Part shown: positions 43,416 to 52,012 of the stretch, piece by piece
Position numbering within the stretch: the first letter of the stretch is position 1
Layout: each line of letters begins with the position of its first letter
Assembly: GCF_013372625.1 (NCBI RefSeq)
Contig: NZ_JABXFD010000355.1
Location: 1 to 63,957, forward strand
Reading direction: 5' to 3'
Length of the DNA stretch: 63,957 nt
Source: Actinomadura sp. BRA 177
Lineage (GTDB): Bacteria; Actinomycetota; Actinomycetes; Streptosporangiales; Streptosporangiaceae
Made by a program: the position numbers and the translations under genes
The notes under the pieces: generated by a model
The model's database searches: none
What the model was told of the DNA's origin: nothing
What the model saw: the letters and a program-made list of their open reading frames with translations, nothing else

Positions 43416-43450
43416 GCGTATGCCATACGCAAATTAGCGTACACCATACC
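43416..43450. promoter_or_regulatory. TetR-type operator with two sites
   Basis: A perfect dyad GCGTATGCCATACGC (43416-43430) and a weaker copy GCGTACACCATACC (43437-43450) start 21 bp apart, two helical turns. They lie in the divergent region 16 bp upstream of the drrA-like start and about 80 bp before the TetR gene. Likely bound by that TetR protein. Confidence 0.75.
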
Positions 43451-43531
43451 CAAAGTGGCTGGAGTGGACCGCGGCGCGGGGCGGTAGCGTCATGTCCCGT
43501 ACGCAGGGGGCACCGACGACCAGGACGGACG

Positions 43532-44299
43532 ATGACGACGGAGCACGGCGACGGCCGCGACCTCGGGCGGAGCCTGAAGCTGCTGTGGGGCGACACGACG
43601 CGGCCTCCCCGCGGCCGGCCGCCCGCGCTCAGCCTCGACCGGGTCATCACCGCCGCCGTCGAGGTCGCCGACGAGCTGGCCCGGACGGAGGGCCTCGATG
43701 CCCTGTCGATGCGCTCGATCGCGACCCGCCTGGGCGTCGGCACCATGTCGCTCTACCGCTACGTCCCCGGCAAGAGCGAACTCCTGGACCTCATGCTCGA
43801 CCACGTCATCGGCGTCCCGGACGAGGACGAGGACGCGGAAGGCGGCTGGCGTGAGATCTTCGCGGCGGAGGCCCACCGCCACTGGCGGCTGTGCCTGGAC
43901 CACCCCTGGTACCCGTTCGTCGACCAGAGCCGTCCGCTCCTCGGCCCCAACGCCATGCGCGGCCTGGACGTGCTCATCGCCAAACTGCGCCCCATCGGGG
44001 TGGACGACCGGACCCTGCTCATGATGATCAGCACCCAGAGCGACTACGTGGAGGGCGTCGCCCGCCGGTACATCAACGAGATCCGGGCCGAGGCGCGCAC
44101 GGGCGTGAGCAACGAGGAGTTCTGGTCCGCCCAGGAACCGACCATCGTCACCGCCCTGAACAGCGGCGACTTCCCCACCATGGCCGACCTCGCCGACAAC
44201 ACGTTCGACTTCTCCTACGAGCAGGTCTTCGAGTTCGGCCTGACCCGCCTCCACGACGGCTTCGCCACCTTCATCGACGCCCGGCAGGCCGGCGAATAG
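43532..44299 (+). CDS. TetR-family regulator of the DrrAB-like exporter
   Basis: A 255-residue regulator. A basic lead (RPPRGRPPALSLDRVI) precedes the TetR helix-turn-helix (LSMRSIATRLGVGTMSLYRYVPGKSELLDLM, shortened). The long C-terminal domain (about 100-250) is of the TetR_C type seen in tetracycline-repressor-like proteins. It is divergent from the exporter operon, and the paired dyads between them are its probable site. Inducer unknown, probably an export substrate. Confidence 0.88.
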   Translation: MTTEHGDGRDLGRSLKLLWGDTTRPPRGRPPALSLDRVITAAVEVADELARTEGLDALSMRSIATRLGVGTMSLYRYVPGKSELLDLMLDHVIGVPDEDEDAEGGWREIFAAEAHRHWRLCLDHPWYPFVDQSRPLLGPNAMRGLDVLIAKLRPIGVDDRTLLMMISTQSDYVEGVARRYINEIRAEARTGVSNEEFWSAQEPTIVTALNSGDFPTMADLADNTFDFSYEQVFEFGLTRLHDGFATFIDARQAGE

Positions 44300-44656
44300 C
44301 GTCGCGGCCGCGCTGAACGGCCTGGCGGGCGACCGCGTCCACGACGTGCGCAGTGGACAAGGCCCGCCTACGCGCGCGAGGTGCCGCGACCGGGGGTGAA
44401 GGGGAATGGCCGACGCCGGGCACCGCGGGGGTAGAGCCGGGCGTTCGTAATACGGTCGTACATTTGGTCGAATTCGGGCGAAATGGGCATGGCGGGATGG
44501 GTCTGCTGAAATCGGTCCGGGATTCTCCGGAATCTCGGCAATCCCCGCTTGCCCGATCCTGCGTTGTGTCAGCCTAGATACGCACTGTACCCGTATCAGT
44601 ACGTCTTACTCAGTAATGTGACCCCTGCCGTGCCGTCGACCGTGCTGAGGACGCCG
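44300..44656. other. Intergenic region before conservon, no gene seen
   Basis: 357 bp with locally lower GC from about 44440. A small open frame (44353-44577) has no protein-like character. The AT-richer part 44565-44625 probably holds the conservon promoter, but no clear -35/-10 pair can be chosen. Confidence 0.4.
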
Positions 44657-46360
44657 ATGTCTGTTTTCTCCGAACCTGCTGCCGACGCCGAGCGCCAGGA
44701 TTTCCGGCGACACGGCAGGCATCCGGCGCGCGGTACCCGCCGCCAGAGCAACATTCGGTCCTTTCACCTGTGCATTTCCGTCCTTCCCGCGGCGGTGGCG
44801 GTGGTTCTCGGCGTCGCCGCGGTGGCGGCGCTCTACAGCGGCGACGTCGCGACGCGCCGGACGAATCTCGTGCTGGCCGCTCTCGCCGTGGGAGTCGTGC
44901 TCACCCTGGGCGCGGCTGTGTTCGCGGCGGACGCGGCGACCCGCCGGGTGGACCGGCAGCAGTCGCGGGTGTCCGTTCGCGGCCACGAGGACGTCCAGCG
45001 GCGGCTCGGCGAGCTGTGGTTCTCGATCGCGCGCGGCCGGCGGGGCCTGCAGGAGCTGGTGGAGCGGGTCGGCGCCGGGGAGACCGCGCCGCGCAGCGAG
45101 GACGTCCCGGCCACCGACTCCAGCGACCCCTTCGTCCGGCTCGCGTACGAGCTGCGGCAGGCGCAGGGCGAGGCGTGGAACGCCGTGCTCGACATGGCGG
45201 AACGCGAGTCCGCGGGCGGCACCGACCAGCGGGTCGACGTCTTCGTGAACCTCGCGCGGCGGATGCAGTCGCTCGCCCACCGCGCCATCCAGGGGCTCGA
45301 CGAGCTGGAGAACCAGGTCGAGGATCCGGACCTGCTCAAGGGGCTGTTCCGGGTCGACCACCTCAGCACCCGCATGCGCCGCCAGGCCGAGAGCCTCGCG
45401 GTGATCGGCGGCGCCGCGTCGCGCCGCCAGTGGAGCCGGCCGGTGACGGTGTACGAGGTGCTGCGCTCGGCCATCGCCGAGGTCGAGCACTACAACCGCG
45501 TCAAGGTGGTGCCGCCCGTCGAGGGGACGCTGGACGGCCGCGCGGTCGCCGACGTCATCCACCTGCTCGCCGAGCTCATCGAGAACGCCACCAAGTTCGC
45601 GCCGCCGCACACCCAGGTGCTGATCCGGGTGGACGCCGTCAGCGCGGGCCTGGCCATCGAGGTCGAGGACCGCGGCCTCGGCGTCCCGCGCGAGACCCAG
45701 CGGCGGCTGAACGAGGTGCTCACCGACCCCGACCGGGCCGGCACCGGCGAGCTGCTGCAGGAGGGGCGCATCGGGCTGCTCGTCGTCGCCGCGCTCGCCC
45801 GGCGGCACGGCGTCCGCGTCCAGCTCCAGGACAATCTCTACGGCGGCACCCAGGCCGTCGTGATCGTGCCGACGGCGATAGTCGGTTCGGAGGAAGAGGA
45901 AGAAGCCGAGGCCCGGCCGCAGGAGCAGCCGGCGCAGGCCGAGCGCGTTCCGGTGGCGGTCGCCGCCGCCGCGCCACCGCCGCCCTCGGCGGCCCTTTCC
46001 GGCTTCGGGTCCGGCGACGACGCCGGCTGGGGTCCGAGCGAGCGCGATGCCGTCCCCGCCCACGCGGCGCAGCACGCGGCTCCGCAGCCGACCGCCGCAG
46101 GTGCGGAGCGTCGGGTGCTGCCCGCGCGGTCCGGCGAGCGGGATCCCGGCGCCGGCCCGGAGGAGAGCGGGGAGCGGCCGTCGCTGCCGCGCCGCCGCGT
46201 CCAGGCGAACCTGGCGCCCGAACTGGTCAATCCACCCGAGCCGCAGCAGCAGGACGATGACGAAATCGAACACGATCCCGGTCTCATGGCGGCATTCCAG
46301 CGGGGTGTGCGCGGCGCCGAGGAGGATGACGTCGCGGATGGCGCCGATAGCGCGGGCTGA
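44657..46360 (+). CDS. cvnA: CvnA-like sensor kinase of a conservon
   Basis: A 567-residue membrane protein from the ATG at 44657 (GAGG 6 bp upstream). Two membrane helices (about 40-65 and 75-95) are followed by a helical region and a histidine-kinase-type ATPase domain: ELIENATKFAPPHTQV as the N box, EVEDRGLGVP as the G1 box and GRIGLLVVAALARRHGVRVQL as the later boxes. The classical phospho-accepting histidine segment is not evident. The C-terminal ~150 residues are low-complexity. It heads the four-gene conservon that recalls a eukaryotic G-protein receptor complex in Streptomyces. Confidence 0.9.
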   Translation: MSVFSEPAADAERQDFRRHGRHPARGTRRQSNIRSFHLCISVLPAAVAVVLGVAAVAALYSGDVATRRTNLVLAALAVGVVLTLGAAVFAADAATRRVDRQQSRVSVRGHEDVQRRLGELWFSIARGRRGLQELVERVGAGETAPRSEDVPATDSSDPFVRLAYELRQAQGEAWNAVLDMAERESAGGTDQRVDVFVNLARRMQSLAHRAIQGLDELENQVEDPDLLKGLFRVDHLSTRMRRQAESLAVIGGAASRRQWSRPVTVYEVLRSAIAEVEHYNRVKVVPPVEGTLDGRAVADVIHLLAELIENATKFAPPHTQVLIRVDAVSAGLAIEVEDRGLGVPRETQRRLNEVLTDPDRAGTGELLQEGRIGLLVVAALARRHGVRVQLQDNLYGGTQAVVIVPTAIVGSEEEEEAEARPQEQPAQAERVPVAVAAAAPPPPSAALSGFGSGDDAGWGPSERDAVPAHAAQHAAPQPTAAGAERRVLPARSGERDPGAGPEESGERPSLPRRRVQANLAPELVNPPEPQQQDDDEIEHDPGLMAAFQRGVRGAEEDDVADGADSAG

Positions 46361-46390
46361 CGAAACTTCACGAGCGATAAGGAGCGTCCA

Positions 46391-46825
46391 TTGAGTGCTG
46401 TCTCCCCTAACCAGGCTCAGGATCTTGCTTGGCTGCTGCGGGGGCTGGGCGAGGAGGTTCCGGTCATCCGCGGCAGCGTGCTGCTGTCCTCCGACGGGAT
46501 GCTGAAGGCCGCCCACGGATTCGACCGCGCCACCGCGGAACAGTTCGCCGCGCTCGCCTCCGGCCTTTTCTCCATCGCGCGCAGCGCGGGAACGAGATTC
46601 GACGGCAGCAACGAGGTCCGGCAGGTGGTGACGGAACTCAAGTCGAGCCAGCTGTTCATTTCGTGGGCCGGTTACAACTCCGTCCTGGCGGTGCTGGCGA
46701 AGGGGGAGGCCGACCCGGCCGTCGTCGGGTTCGAGATGGCCCGGCTGATCAAGTCCGTCCGGCCGTTCCTGGGCACCGCGGCGCGGACGGCGCCCACGGC
46801 GAGCAACCCGAACGCGTCGCTATGA
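46391..46825 (+). CDS. cvnB: Roadblock/LC7 protein, CvnB
   Basis: A 144-residue roadblock/LC7-domain protein (AQDLAWLLRGLGEEVPVIRG; VLLSSDGMLKAAHGF; FISWAGYNSVLAVLAKGEAD). It starts at a rare TTG at 46391, supported by AAGGAG 7 bp upstream. Roadblock proteins act on small GTPases; here the partner is CvnD. It follows cvnA by 30 bp and overlaps cvnC by 4 bp. Confidence 0.9.
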   Translation: MSAVSPNQAQDLAWLLRGLGEEVPVIRGSVLLSSDGMLKAAHGFDRATAEQFAALASGLFSIARSAGTRFDGSNEVRQVVTELKSSQLFISWAGYNSVLAVLAKGEADPAVVGFEMARLIKSVRPFLGTAARTAPTASNPNASL

Positions 46826-47187
46826 CCGTCGGCGAGGACGAGTTCTGGCTCGACGACGACGCGGGGCCGCTGGTGCGCCCGTACGCGGTGATCGCCGGCC
46901 GTACCCGCCCGGTCGTCGACCTCGACCTGCTGTCCCTGGTGGTGGCCTCCGGCCCCACCCCCGCGTCGCTGGACCCCGAGCACGCCGCGGCGCTGGAGCT
47001 GTGCCGCACGCCGACGTCCGTCGCCGAGGTCGCGGCGCATCTGCGGTTACCGGTGGCGGTCACCAAGGTGATCCTCGCCGACCTCGTGCACTGGCGGGCG
47101 ATGACCACCCGAGCGCCGCGTCCCGTGGCCGACCTCACCGACCGAGACCTATTGGAGAAGCTGCTCGATGGCCTACAACGAGCCTGA
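46822..47187 (+). CDS. cvnC: DUF742 protein, CvnC
   Basis: A 121-residue DUF742-family protein: FWLDDDAGPLVRPYAVIAGRT (shortened) near the start, then a winged-helix-like C-terminal part (SVAEVAAHLRLPVAVTKVIL). The ATGA overlap with cvnB and the 20-bp overlap with cvnD show tight coupling. Its role in conservons is not fully known; it links the GTPase to the sensor by context. Confidence 0.9.
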   Translation: MTVGEDEFWLDDDAGPLVRPYAVIAGRTRPVVDLDLLSLVVASGPTPASLDPEHAAALELCRTPTSVAEVAAHLRLPVAVTKVILADLVHWRAMTTRAPRPVADLTDRDLLEKLLDGLQRA

Positions 47188-47752
47188 TGAGGTGTTCCCG
47201 ACCCAGGTCAAGATCCTCATCGCGGGTGGTTTCGGCGTGGGGAAGACGACGTTCGTCGGCGCGGCGAGCGAGATCGAGCCGCTGAGCACCGAGGAGCTCA
47301 TCACCACGGCGAGCGTCGGCATCGACAACCTCGGCGGGGTGGAGCAGAAGACCACGACGACCGTCGCGCTCGACTTCGGCCGGATCACGATCGAGCAGCA
47401 CGGCATCGTCCTGTACCTGTTCGGCACGCCCGGCCAGCAGCGCTTCTGGTTCATGTGGGACGAGCTGTGCGCCGGGGCGCTCGGCGCCGTCGTCCTCGCC
47501 GACACCCGCCGCCTGGACGCCTGCTTCGAGGCCGTCGACTTCTTCGAGAACCGGGGGACGTCGTTCCTCATCGCGGTGAACGAGTTCGACGGCGCGTTCC
47601 GCTACACGGCCGACGAGGTGCGGGCCGCCCTCGAACTCGATCCGCGCGTGCCGATCGTGCTGTGCGACGCCCGGGACGGCCGGTCCGCCACCGCGGTGCT
47701 GCGCGCCCTGATCCGGCACCTCATCGCCGCCGTCCCCGCCCCGTCCGCCTGA
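47168..47752 (+). CDS. cvnD: Small GTP-binding protein, CvnD
   Basis: A 194-residue Ras-like GTPase. The P-loop is AGGFGVGKTTFVGA (about 19-32), switch II is LYLFGTPGQQRFW, and the NKxD-like base motif reads AVNEFDG, with Glu in place of Lys, as in this MglA/CvnD-type group. It completes the conservon, in which CvnA, B and C act as sensor, regulator and adaptor. Confidence 0.9.
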   Translation: MAYNEPDEVFPTQVKILIAGGFGVGKTTFVGAASEIEPLSTEELITTASVGIDNLGGVEQKTTTTVALDFGRITIEQHGIVLYLFGTPGQQRFWFMWDELCAGALGAVVLADTRRLDACFEAVDFFENRGTSFLIAVNEFDGAFRYTADEVRAALELDPRVPIVLCDARDGRSATAVLRALIRHLIAAVPAPSA

Positions 47753-47778
47753 CCCCGCCGCCTGTTTTGGAGATTCCC

Positions 47779-48360
47779 GTGACGCACGAGCCCCTGTACG
47801 AGCCCGCCGGCCACCTCCTGACCCCCGTCGACCACGACGTCCCCAAGCGCGTCGCGCGCCTGCGCGAGCTCGGCCTGGGGCAGGCGCCCGATCCCGAGTT
47901 CGACGCGTTCGCCCGCGACCTCGCCGAGACCGCCCGGCGCCTCGTCGGCACCGGCGTCCCGCCGTTCGCGATGGTCAACTTCGTCACCGACCACCAGTTC
48001 CTCGCCGGGCTGTACGCCCCGGAAGACCCGGGCGCCGGTGCGGGAGGCGCCGTCCAGCTGGGCCGGGAGGTGCCGCTCGACCACGGCTACTGCCCGCACG
48101 TCGTCGTCCGGCGCAAGGCCCTCGTCCTGGACGACGTGTGCGACTACCCGCGCTTCGCCGGCAACCCGGTCGTCGACAAGCTCGGCATCCGGACGTACGT
48201 CGGGGCCCCGCTCATCGACCGCACGGGCACGGCCCTCGGCACGATCTGCATCATCGACCAGGAGCCGCGCCCGTGGGGTCACCCGGGGCTGAACCTCATC
48301 AAGGAGCGGGCCGCGGAACTCGTCCAGCTGATCCGGCGGCGCGAGGAACGGCTGGGCTGA
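47779..48360 (+). CDS. GAF-domain protein
   Basis: A 193-residue single GAF domain protein from the GTG at 47779 (HGYCPHVVVRRKALVLDDVC; GIRTYVGAPLIDRTGTALGTIC, shortened; a C-terminal helix). GAF domains bind small molecules or nucleotides. It follows cvnD by 26 bp on the same strand and is probably an extra sensory member of the conservon operon. No effector domain is present. Confidence 0.85.
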   Translation: MTHEPLYEPAGHLLTPVDHDVPKRVARLRELGLGQAPDPEFDAFARDLAETARRLVGTGVPPFAMVNFVTDHQFLAGLYAPEDPGAGAGGAVQLGREVPLDHGYCPHVVVRRKALVLDDVCDYPRFAGNPVVDKLGIRTYVGAPLIDRTGTALGTICIIDQEPRPWGHPGLNLIKERAAELVQLIRRREERLG

Positions 48361-48366
48361 CGCCGG

Positions 48367-49878
48367 TCACGCCTCGGCCGGGGCGGTCGCGGGCACCGGC
48401 ACGGACCGCGAGAACCGCGCCCCGGCCGGGGGCGGGACGGCGCCGTCCTCGATGCCGAGCACCCCGGACGACAGTAGCCCGAACTCCGTGGCGACACCGG
48501 CGATGTCGGCCTTGAGGAACTCGATCGCCGCCCGGGCCCGCCCGGCGTCGGCGCCCGGCCGGCCCGCCCACCGCATGACCTGGCCGATCGCGAACGCGTA
48601 CCCGATGGCGCGGCCCGCGAGGACGAGGTGCTCCTGCCGGAGATCGCGGTCGAGGAAGCCCAGGTCGAGCCCCTGCGCGGTGATCGCGGACGCGGTGAGC
48701 GGCCACTCGGCCAGGAACTTGCTGAGCGGCAGGCCGTCCGTCCGGGCGAGGCAGTACTCGGTGAGCTGCTGGCTGAGCAGGTCGTTGGTGCCGTCGAAGA
48801 TGGTGTAGACGCGGGCGTCCAGGAACGCCTGGGCGGAGATGTTGGTCGGCGACCCGCAGCGGTAGCCCTCGCCGCCGGCGAGTTGCTGGTAGTGGTGCGC
48901 CGCGCTGAGCATCCGCTCGGTGGCGACCGTCTTGATCGCCTGGACGGCGGGGAACGCGCCGAGCATGTCGGACTTCATGTCCAGCTCGGTCTGCAGGAAG
49001 TCGTTGAGCGCCGCGCAGATCGTGTAGGACGTGTCGATCGCCGCCAGCCGGTACCGGACGAACCGGATCGCCGACTGCGGCCCCGGGCCGATCCGGCGCC
49101 GGTCGGCGTAGGCGTGCGCCTCGCGGCTGAGGCGGCGCAGGAACCCGCAGCCCATCGCCGCCATCATCGCCCGGGACGCCATGAGCATCTCGACCATGGG
49201 CTTCAGGTTGCGCCCGTCCGCCTGGATGCGCCGGTGCCGGGGGACGACCGCGTCGATCTCGTTGAGCCCGTAGTCGATCACCTTCAGGCCGAGCGGCTCG
49301 TACGGCTGCAGGGTGCGGAAGCCCTCACTGCGCTTGACGATGAAATAGCCGTACTCGCGGCCGCGGTCGTCGTTCTTCGCGCTGACCAGCCACCAGTGCG
49401 CGCTGGAGCTGAACGCCTGCCAGTGCTTGCGGCCGCGGATCCGGAAGCCGTCCCCGGCCTCCTCGAACGTGGTGGTCATGCCGGACATGGCCGAGCCGCA
49501 GCCGGGCTCGGTCGAGGCGAACCCGGCGACCATGGGATCGCCGCCCGCGTACTGCGGCAGGACCTCGCGCTTCGCCTCGTCACTCGCCCACAGCGCGATG
49601 GGCCGCAGCGCGACCCCCGTGATGACCGTGACGTACATGCCGAGCGGCAGGTTGTACTCGGAGATCGCCTCCACGACCCGGCACATCTCGACATGGCTGT
49701 CACGGCCGCCGTACTCCCGCGGCAGCGTCGGGAGCAGCACGCCGGCCCGGGTCAGCAGCGTCCAGTCGTCCGCCGGAAGGTTCTGCTGGGGGTAGCTCGC
49801 GGTGTCGAACCGGGAGGCGACGGCCTTGATACCGGCGATGAAATCGTTGGTCGACAGGTACAGCTGGGCATTCGTCAT
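48367..49878 (-). CDS. Acyl-CoA dehydrogenase
   Basis: A 503-residue flavoenzyme (ATG at 49878; an in-frame GTG at 49893 is possible). FAD-binding segments are present (GFASTEPGCGSAMSGM; RKHWQAFSSSAHWWL) and the C-terminal helical domain has QIFDGTNDLLSQQL-like sequence (TIFDGTNDLLSQQLTEY) near 370. The fold is complete. The catalytic base cannot be fixed with certainty, and the protein is longer than simple ACADs (about 380). It is convergent with the conservon, ending 6 bp from the GAF gene stop. Confidence 0.88.
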   Translation of the reverse strand: MTNAQLYLSTNDFIAGIKAVASRFDTASYPQQNLPADDWTLLTRAGVLLPTLPREYGGRDSHVEMCRVVEAISEYNLPLGMYVTVITGVALRPIALWASDEAKREVLPQYAGGDPMVAGFASTEPGCGSAMSGMTTTFEEAGDGFRIRGRKHWQAFSSSAHWWLVSAKNDDRGREYGYFIVKRSEGFRTLQPYEPLGLKVIDYGLNEIDAVVPRHRRIQADGRNLKPMVEMLMASRAMMAAMGCGFLRRLSREAHAYADRRRIGPGPQSAIRFVRYRLAAIDTSYTICAALNDFLQTELDMKSDMLGAFPAVQAIKTVATERMLSAAHHYQQLAGGEGYRCGSPTNISAQAFLDARVYTIFDGTNDLLSQQLTEYCLARTDGLPLSKFLAEWPLTASAITAQGLDLGFLDRDLRQEHLVLAGRAIGYAFAIGQVMRWAGRPGADAGRARAAIEFLKADIAGVATEFGLLSSGVLGIEDGAVPPPAGARFSRSVPVPATAPAEA

Positions 49879-50487
49879 GGTGTCCGCTCTCACGGGTGGG
49901 CATGTCGGTGCAGGGGGAAGTCGCGAGATTCCGGGTGATCAGAAAACACGCTGCTGCCCGATCGACCTAAGCCGACCGCGCGAACCTCCTCGTCGATCGC
50001 TCGCGTGAAACTCTCACGCCATACTGAAACGAACGATCACCAGACGCAAGGCGTCTCTGCCTGACCGTAATCAGCCACAGACGATTCGGGACTGGAAGCC
50101 ATGTTCCGGCCGTGCCCGCAGTGCCGTGATGATCGGCTTGGGATTGAAGAGTTTAATGTGCAACTAGCTATGCGTGTGACATGTGGGAAACGATCTCTCC
50201 CCCATGCGGATACCCTCCCCGCTTGCCCGCCCGCCGCCGCACGCCGGGCGAACCGCCCCCGAGGCCGCACCCGCAGCACAACGAATGTGCAGCTCAGCCC
50301 CGCCAACCTCACCGGCACCCAGCTCACCGGCGCCCCTCCGGCACGGGTACTTGACAGCAACGCGACCACCCGCGCAAAGTTCCTGTCCGGAATGCTGGAT
50401 CACGAATGATTCGATCTAGGAGAGCCCCCGCCACCGAGCCGGACGCAGGGCTCCCTCACCCGATACAAATCCCTAGCCGCACCGTTA
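49879..50487. other. Long intergenic region, no credible gene
   Basis: About 600 bp of lower GC than the surroundings. Open frames on either strand (50037-50369 minus, 50101-50409 plus) overlap one another, lack ribosome sites and show no recognisable protein. A weak inverted repeat (GAGCCC…GGGCTC) lies around 50426-50452. It adjoins the probable TnpB-element scar. Confidence 0.45.
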
Positions 50488-50731
50488 TTGCGGACATCTT
50501 CCCGAGATTCATACCCACCGAGTAACGGTTTTCGGCGGCCCGGTAAGGAACCCGGTCAGCCTCTCCGGCTCTGCTTCCAGAAGCAAGTGACCGGTAGCGC
50601 CGCCCCCCGTTACCAAAGCAAAATCCGCTCCCACCAACAAAATCGTCCAATATCGCGCCTGTCACTGCCGTTCGCACTGCAGACTTCCGGGACGGTCGCC
50701 GTCCCGTGGCTTCAGGGACGGGTCATGAAGT
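50488..50731 (+). mobile_element. Probable scar of a TnpB-type element right end
   Basis: Plus-strand coding resembles the tail of actinobacterial tnpB read-through (ending VAVPWLQGRVMKS). It is followed by GC hairpins CGGGACGGTCGCCGTCCCG (50688-50706) and CCGTCCC…GGGACGG (50699-50721), then TCATGAAGTC. This order matches the form of omega RNA 3' ends. No catalytic part of TnpB remains. An alternative reading is a terminator for the minus-strand PPOX gene, whose stop is at 50723. Confidence 0.45.
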
Positions 50732-51178
50732 CTGCTGGTTGGTGTAGGCGCGGCGCGGAACGATGAGCACGGCGGCCCGTCGCTCGTCCGCCATCACCCG
50801 GTCGTAGGTGTCCCAGTCGTCATGCGTACCGCCGGCGGCACGGAAGATGTCCCGCAGCAGCAGCCGCAGCGCTTCGCCGTCGACGTCGGGGTGCGGGTCG
50901 TCCGGGCCGATGATCTCGGCGTCCCCCTCGACGGTCGCCCATCGCCAGCCGGCCCGGACGACGATCGTGGCCCGCGGGTCGGCCCGCAGATGGTGCAGCT
51001 TCCGCGAGCCGCCGGTGGCGACGAGCCCGACGACCCGTCCGTCCCGCAGCGGATGGTCCAGGACCCCGGCGTTGACCACCGACGACTGGACGCCGCCATC
51101 GCCCCGCAGCGTGCTGACCACGCACAGGCCGTGGTCGAGCGGTACCAACTCCGCGAAGCCGGCAAGATCGGTCACCAT
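50723..51178 (-). CDS. Pyridoxamine 5'-phosphate oxidase-fold protein
   Basis: A 151-residue split-barrel flavin/F420-binding protein: VPLDHGLCVVSTLRGDGGVQ at the start, GLVATGGSRKLHHLRADPRA (phosphate and cofactor contacts) and WATVEGDAEIIG, as in the F420-dependent PPOX group. The C-terminal DDWDTYDRVMADERRAAVLI segment is also family-like. It starts 4 bp after the TetR stop and is probably regulated by it. Likely an oxidoreductase of small molecules. Confidence 0.83.
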   Translation of the reverse strand: MVTDLAGFAELVPLDHGLCVVSTLRGDGGVQSSVVNAGVLDHPLRDGRVVGLVATGGSRKLHHLRADPRATIVVRAGWRWATVEGDAEIIGPDDPHPDVDGEALRLLLRDIFRAAGGTHDDWDTYDRVMADERRAAVLIVPRRAYTNQQTS

Positions 51179-51182
51179 TGGT

Positions 51183-51767
51183 TCAGCCTTCCTCTGGTGT
51201 TGCGAGCGCGTCGATCCATCGTTCGAGCCGTCCGGCCTGGCGGGCGATGAGCTCCGGTTCGCCCAGCGCGCTGGCGAGCACGGCGCCGCCCTGGTAGGCC
51301 GCGACGAAATCCACCGCCAGGTCGTGCGCGTCGGGGCGTCCCATGGAGCGGAACTGCTGTTCGGCCCAGCCGAGCAGTACCCGCATGAGCCGGGCCGCCA
51401 GCGGTTCCACACCTTCGGCCCGCTTGACGAGGTCGGAGCACAACGTCCCGTACGGGCAGCCGGACCGGGCGATCGAGTCGCCCTGCCCGGCCACGACCCC
51501 GGCGAGCGCCTTCAGCCGGGACGCCGGGCCGCGATGCGCACGCTCCAGCGCGGCGAAGGCGGCCTCAAGGTCGTCAACGCGCGCCTGGACGACGGCGGCG
51601 ATGATCTCGTCTTTTGTCTTGAAGTAGTAGTAGACGTTGCCCAACGGGACGTCCGCCGCCTGCGCGATGTCCGCCAGCGTGGTCCGCTGCACCCCTTTGC
51701 GGTACACCAGCTCGGCCGCGGCCCCCACCAGCCGCTCCCGCTTGCCCCGCCGCACTAAGTTGGACAC
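51183..51767 (-). CDS. TetR-family regulator
   Basis: A 194-residue regulator from a GTG start: helix-turn-helix TLADIAQAADVPLGNVYYYF at ~30-50 and a C-terminal domain with GCPYGTLCSDL, seen in TetR proteins related to TetR_C_6/LmrA-type groups. It is first in an operon with the PPOX gene. TAGTTAGTTAGG lies just upstream on its own strand and may form part of its operator. Confidence 0.85.
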   Translation of the reverse strand: MSNLVRRGKRERLVGAAAELVYRKGVQRTTLADIAQAADVPLGNVYYYFKTKDEIIAAVVQARVDDLEAAFAALERAHRGPASRLKALAGVVAGQGDSIARSGCPYGTLCSDLVKRAEGVEPLAARLMRVLLGWAEQQFRSMGRPDAHDLAVDFVAAYQGGAVLASALGEPELIARQAGRLERWIDALATPEEG

Positions 51768-51975
51768 CTAACTAACTCTAGCCGCCCACCTCCAGGCCTG
51801 CCAGAGGGGCCCTCCTGCAGGGACGTGCGCACGTCCTGCGTCCGGGCTCGCATGCGGCGCCGGCCGACCAGGTCACCTGCACCTGGCAGGCGCCTGGAGG
51901 CGAGGCACGGGCCTCCTTCGCCACCGTCCGGACGTCCCGCTAAGACGCCGGCCTGGCCGGGCCGGGGGCTCGGCA

Positions 51976-52006
51976 TTGACAATAGGCAGGCAGATGCCTG
52001 CATAAT
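51976..52006 (+). promoter_or_regulatory. Promoter with embedded ArsR-type operator
   Basis: TTGACA (51976-51981) and CATAAT (52001-52006), or TGCATA with a 17-bp spacer, frame a perfect 16-bp dyad GCAGGCAGATGCCTGC (51986-52001). Binding there would block RNA polymerase. The GTG start at 52013 lies about 7 bp after the -10, so the mRNA is probably leaderless. Confidence 0.75.
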
Positions 52007-52012
52007 GGGCGG

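Noticed and set aside
44353..44577. Possible 74-residue gene upstream of the conservon
   Set aside because: No ribosome site and no protein character; it covers the likely promoter region of cvnA.
50037..50409. Two overlapping open frames on opposite strands
   Set aside because: Both are low-complexity, start without ribosome sites and match no recognisable fold.
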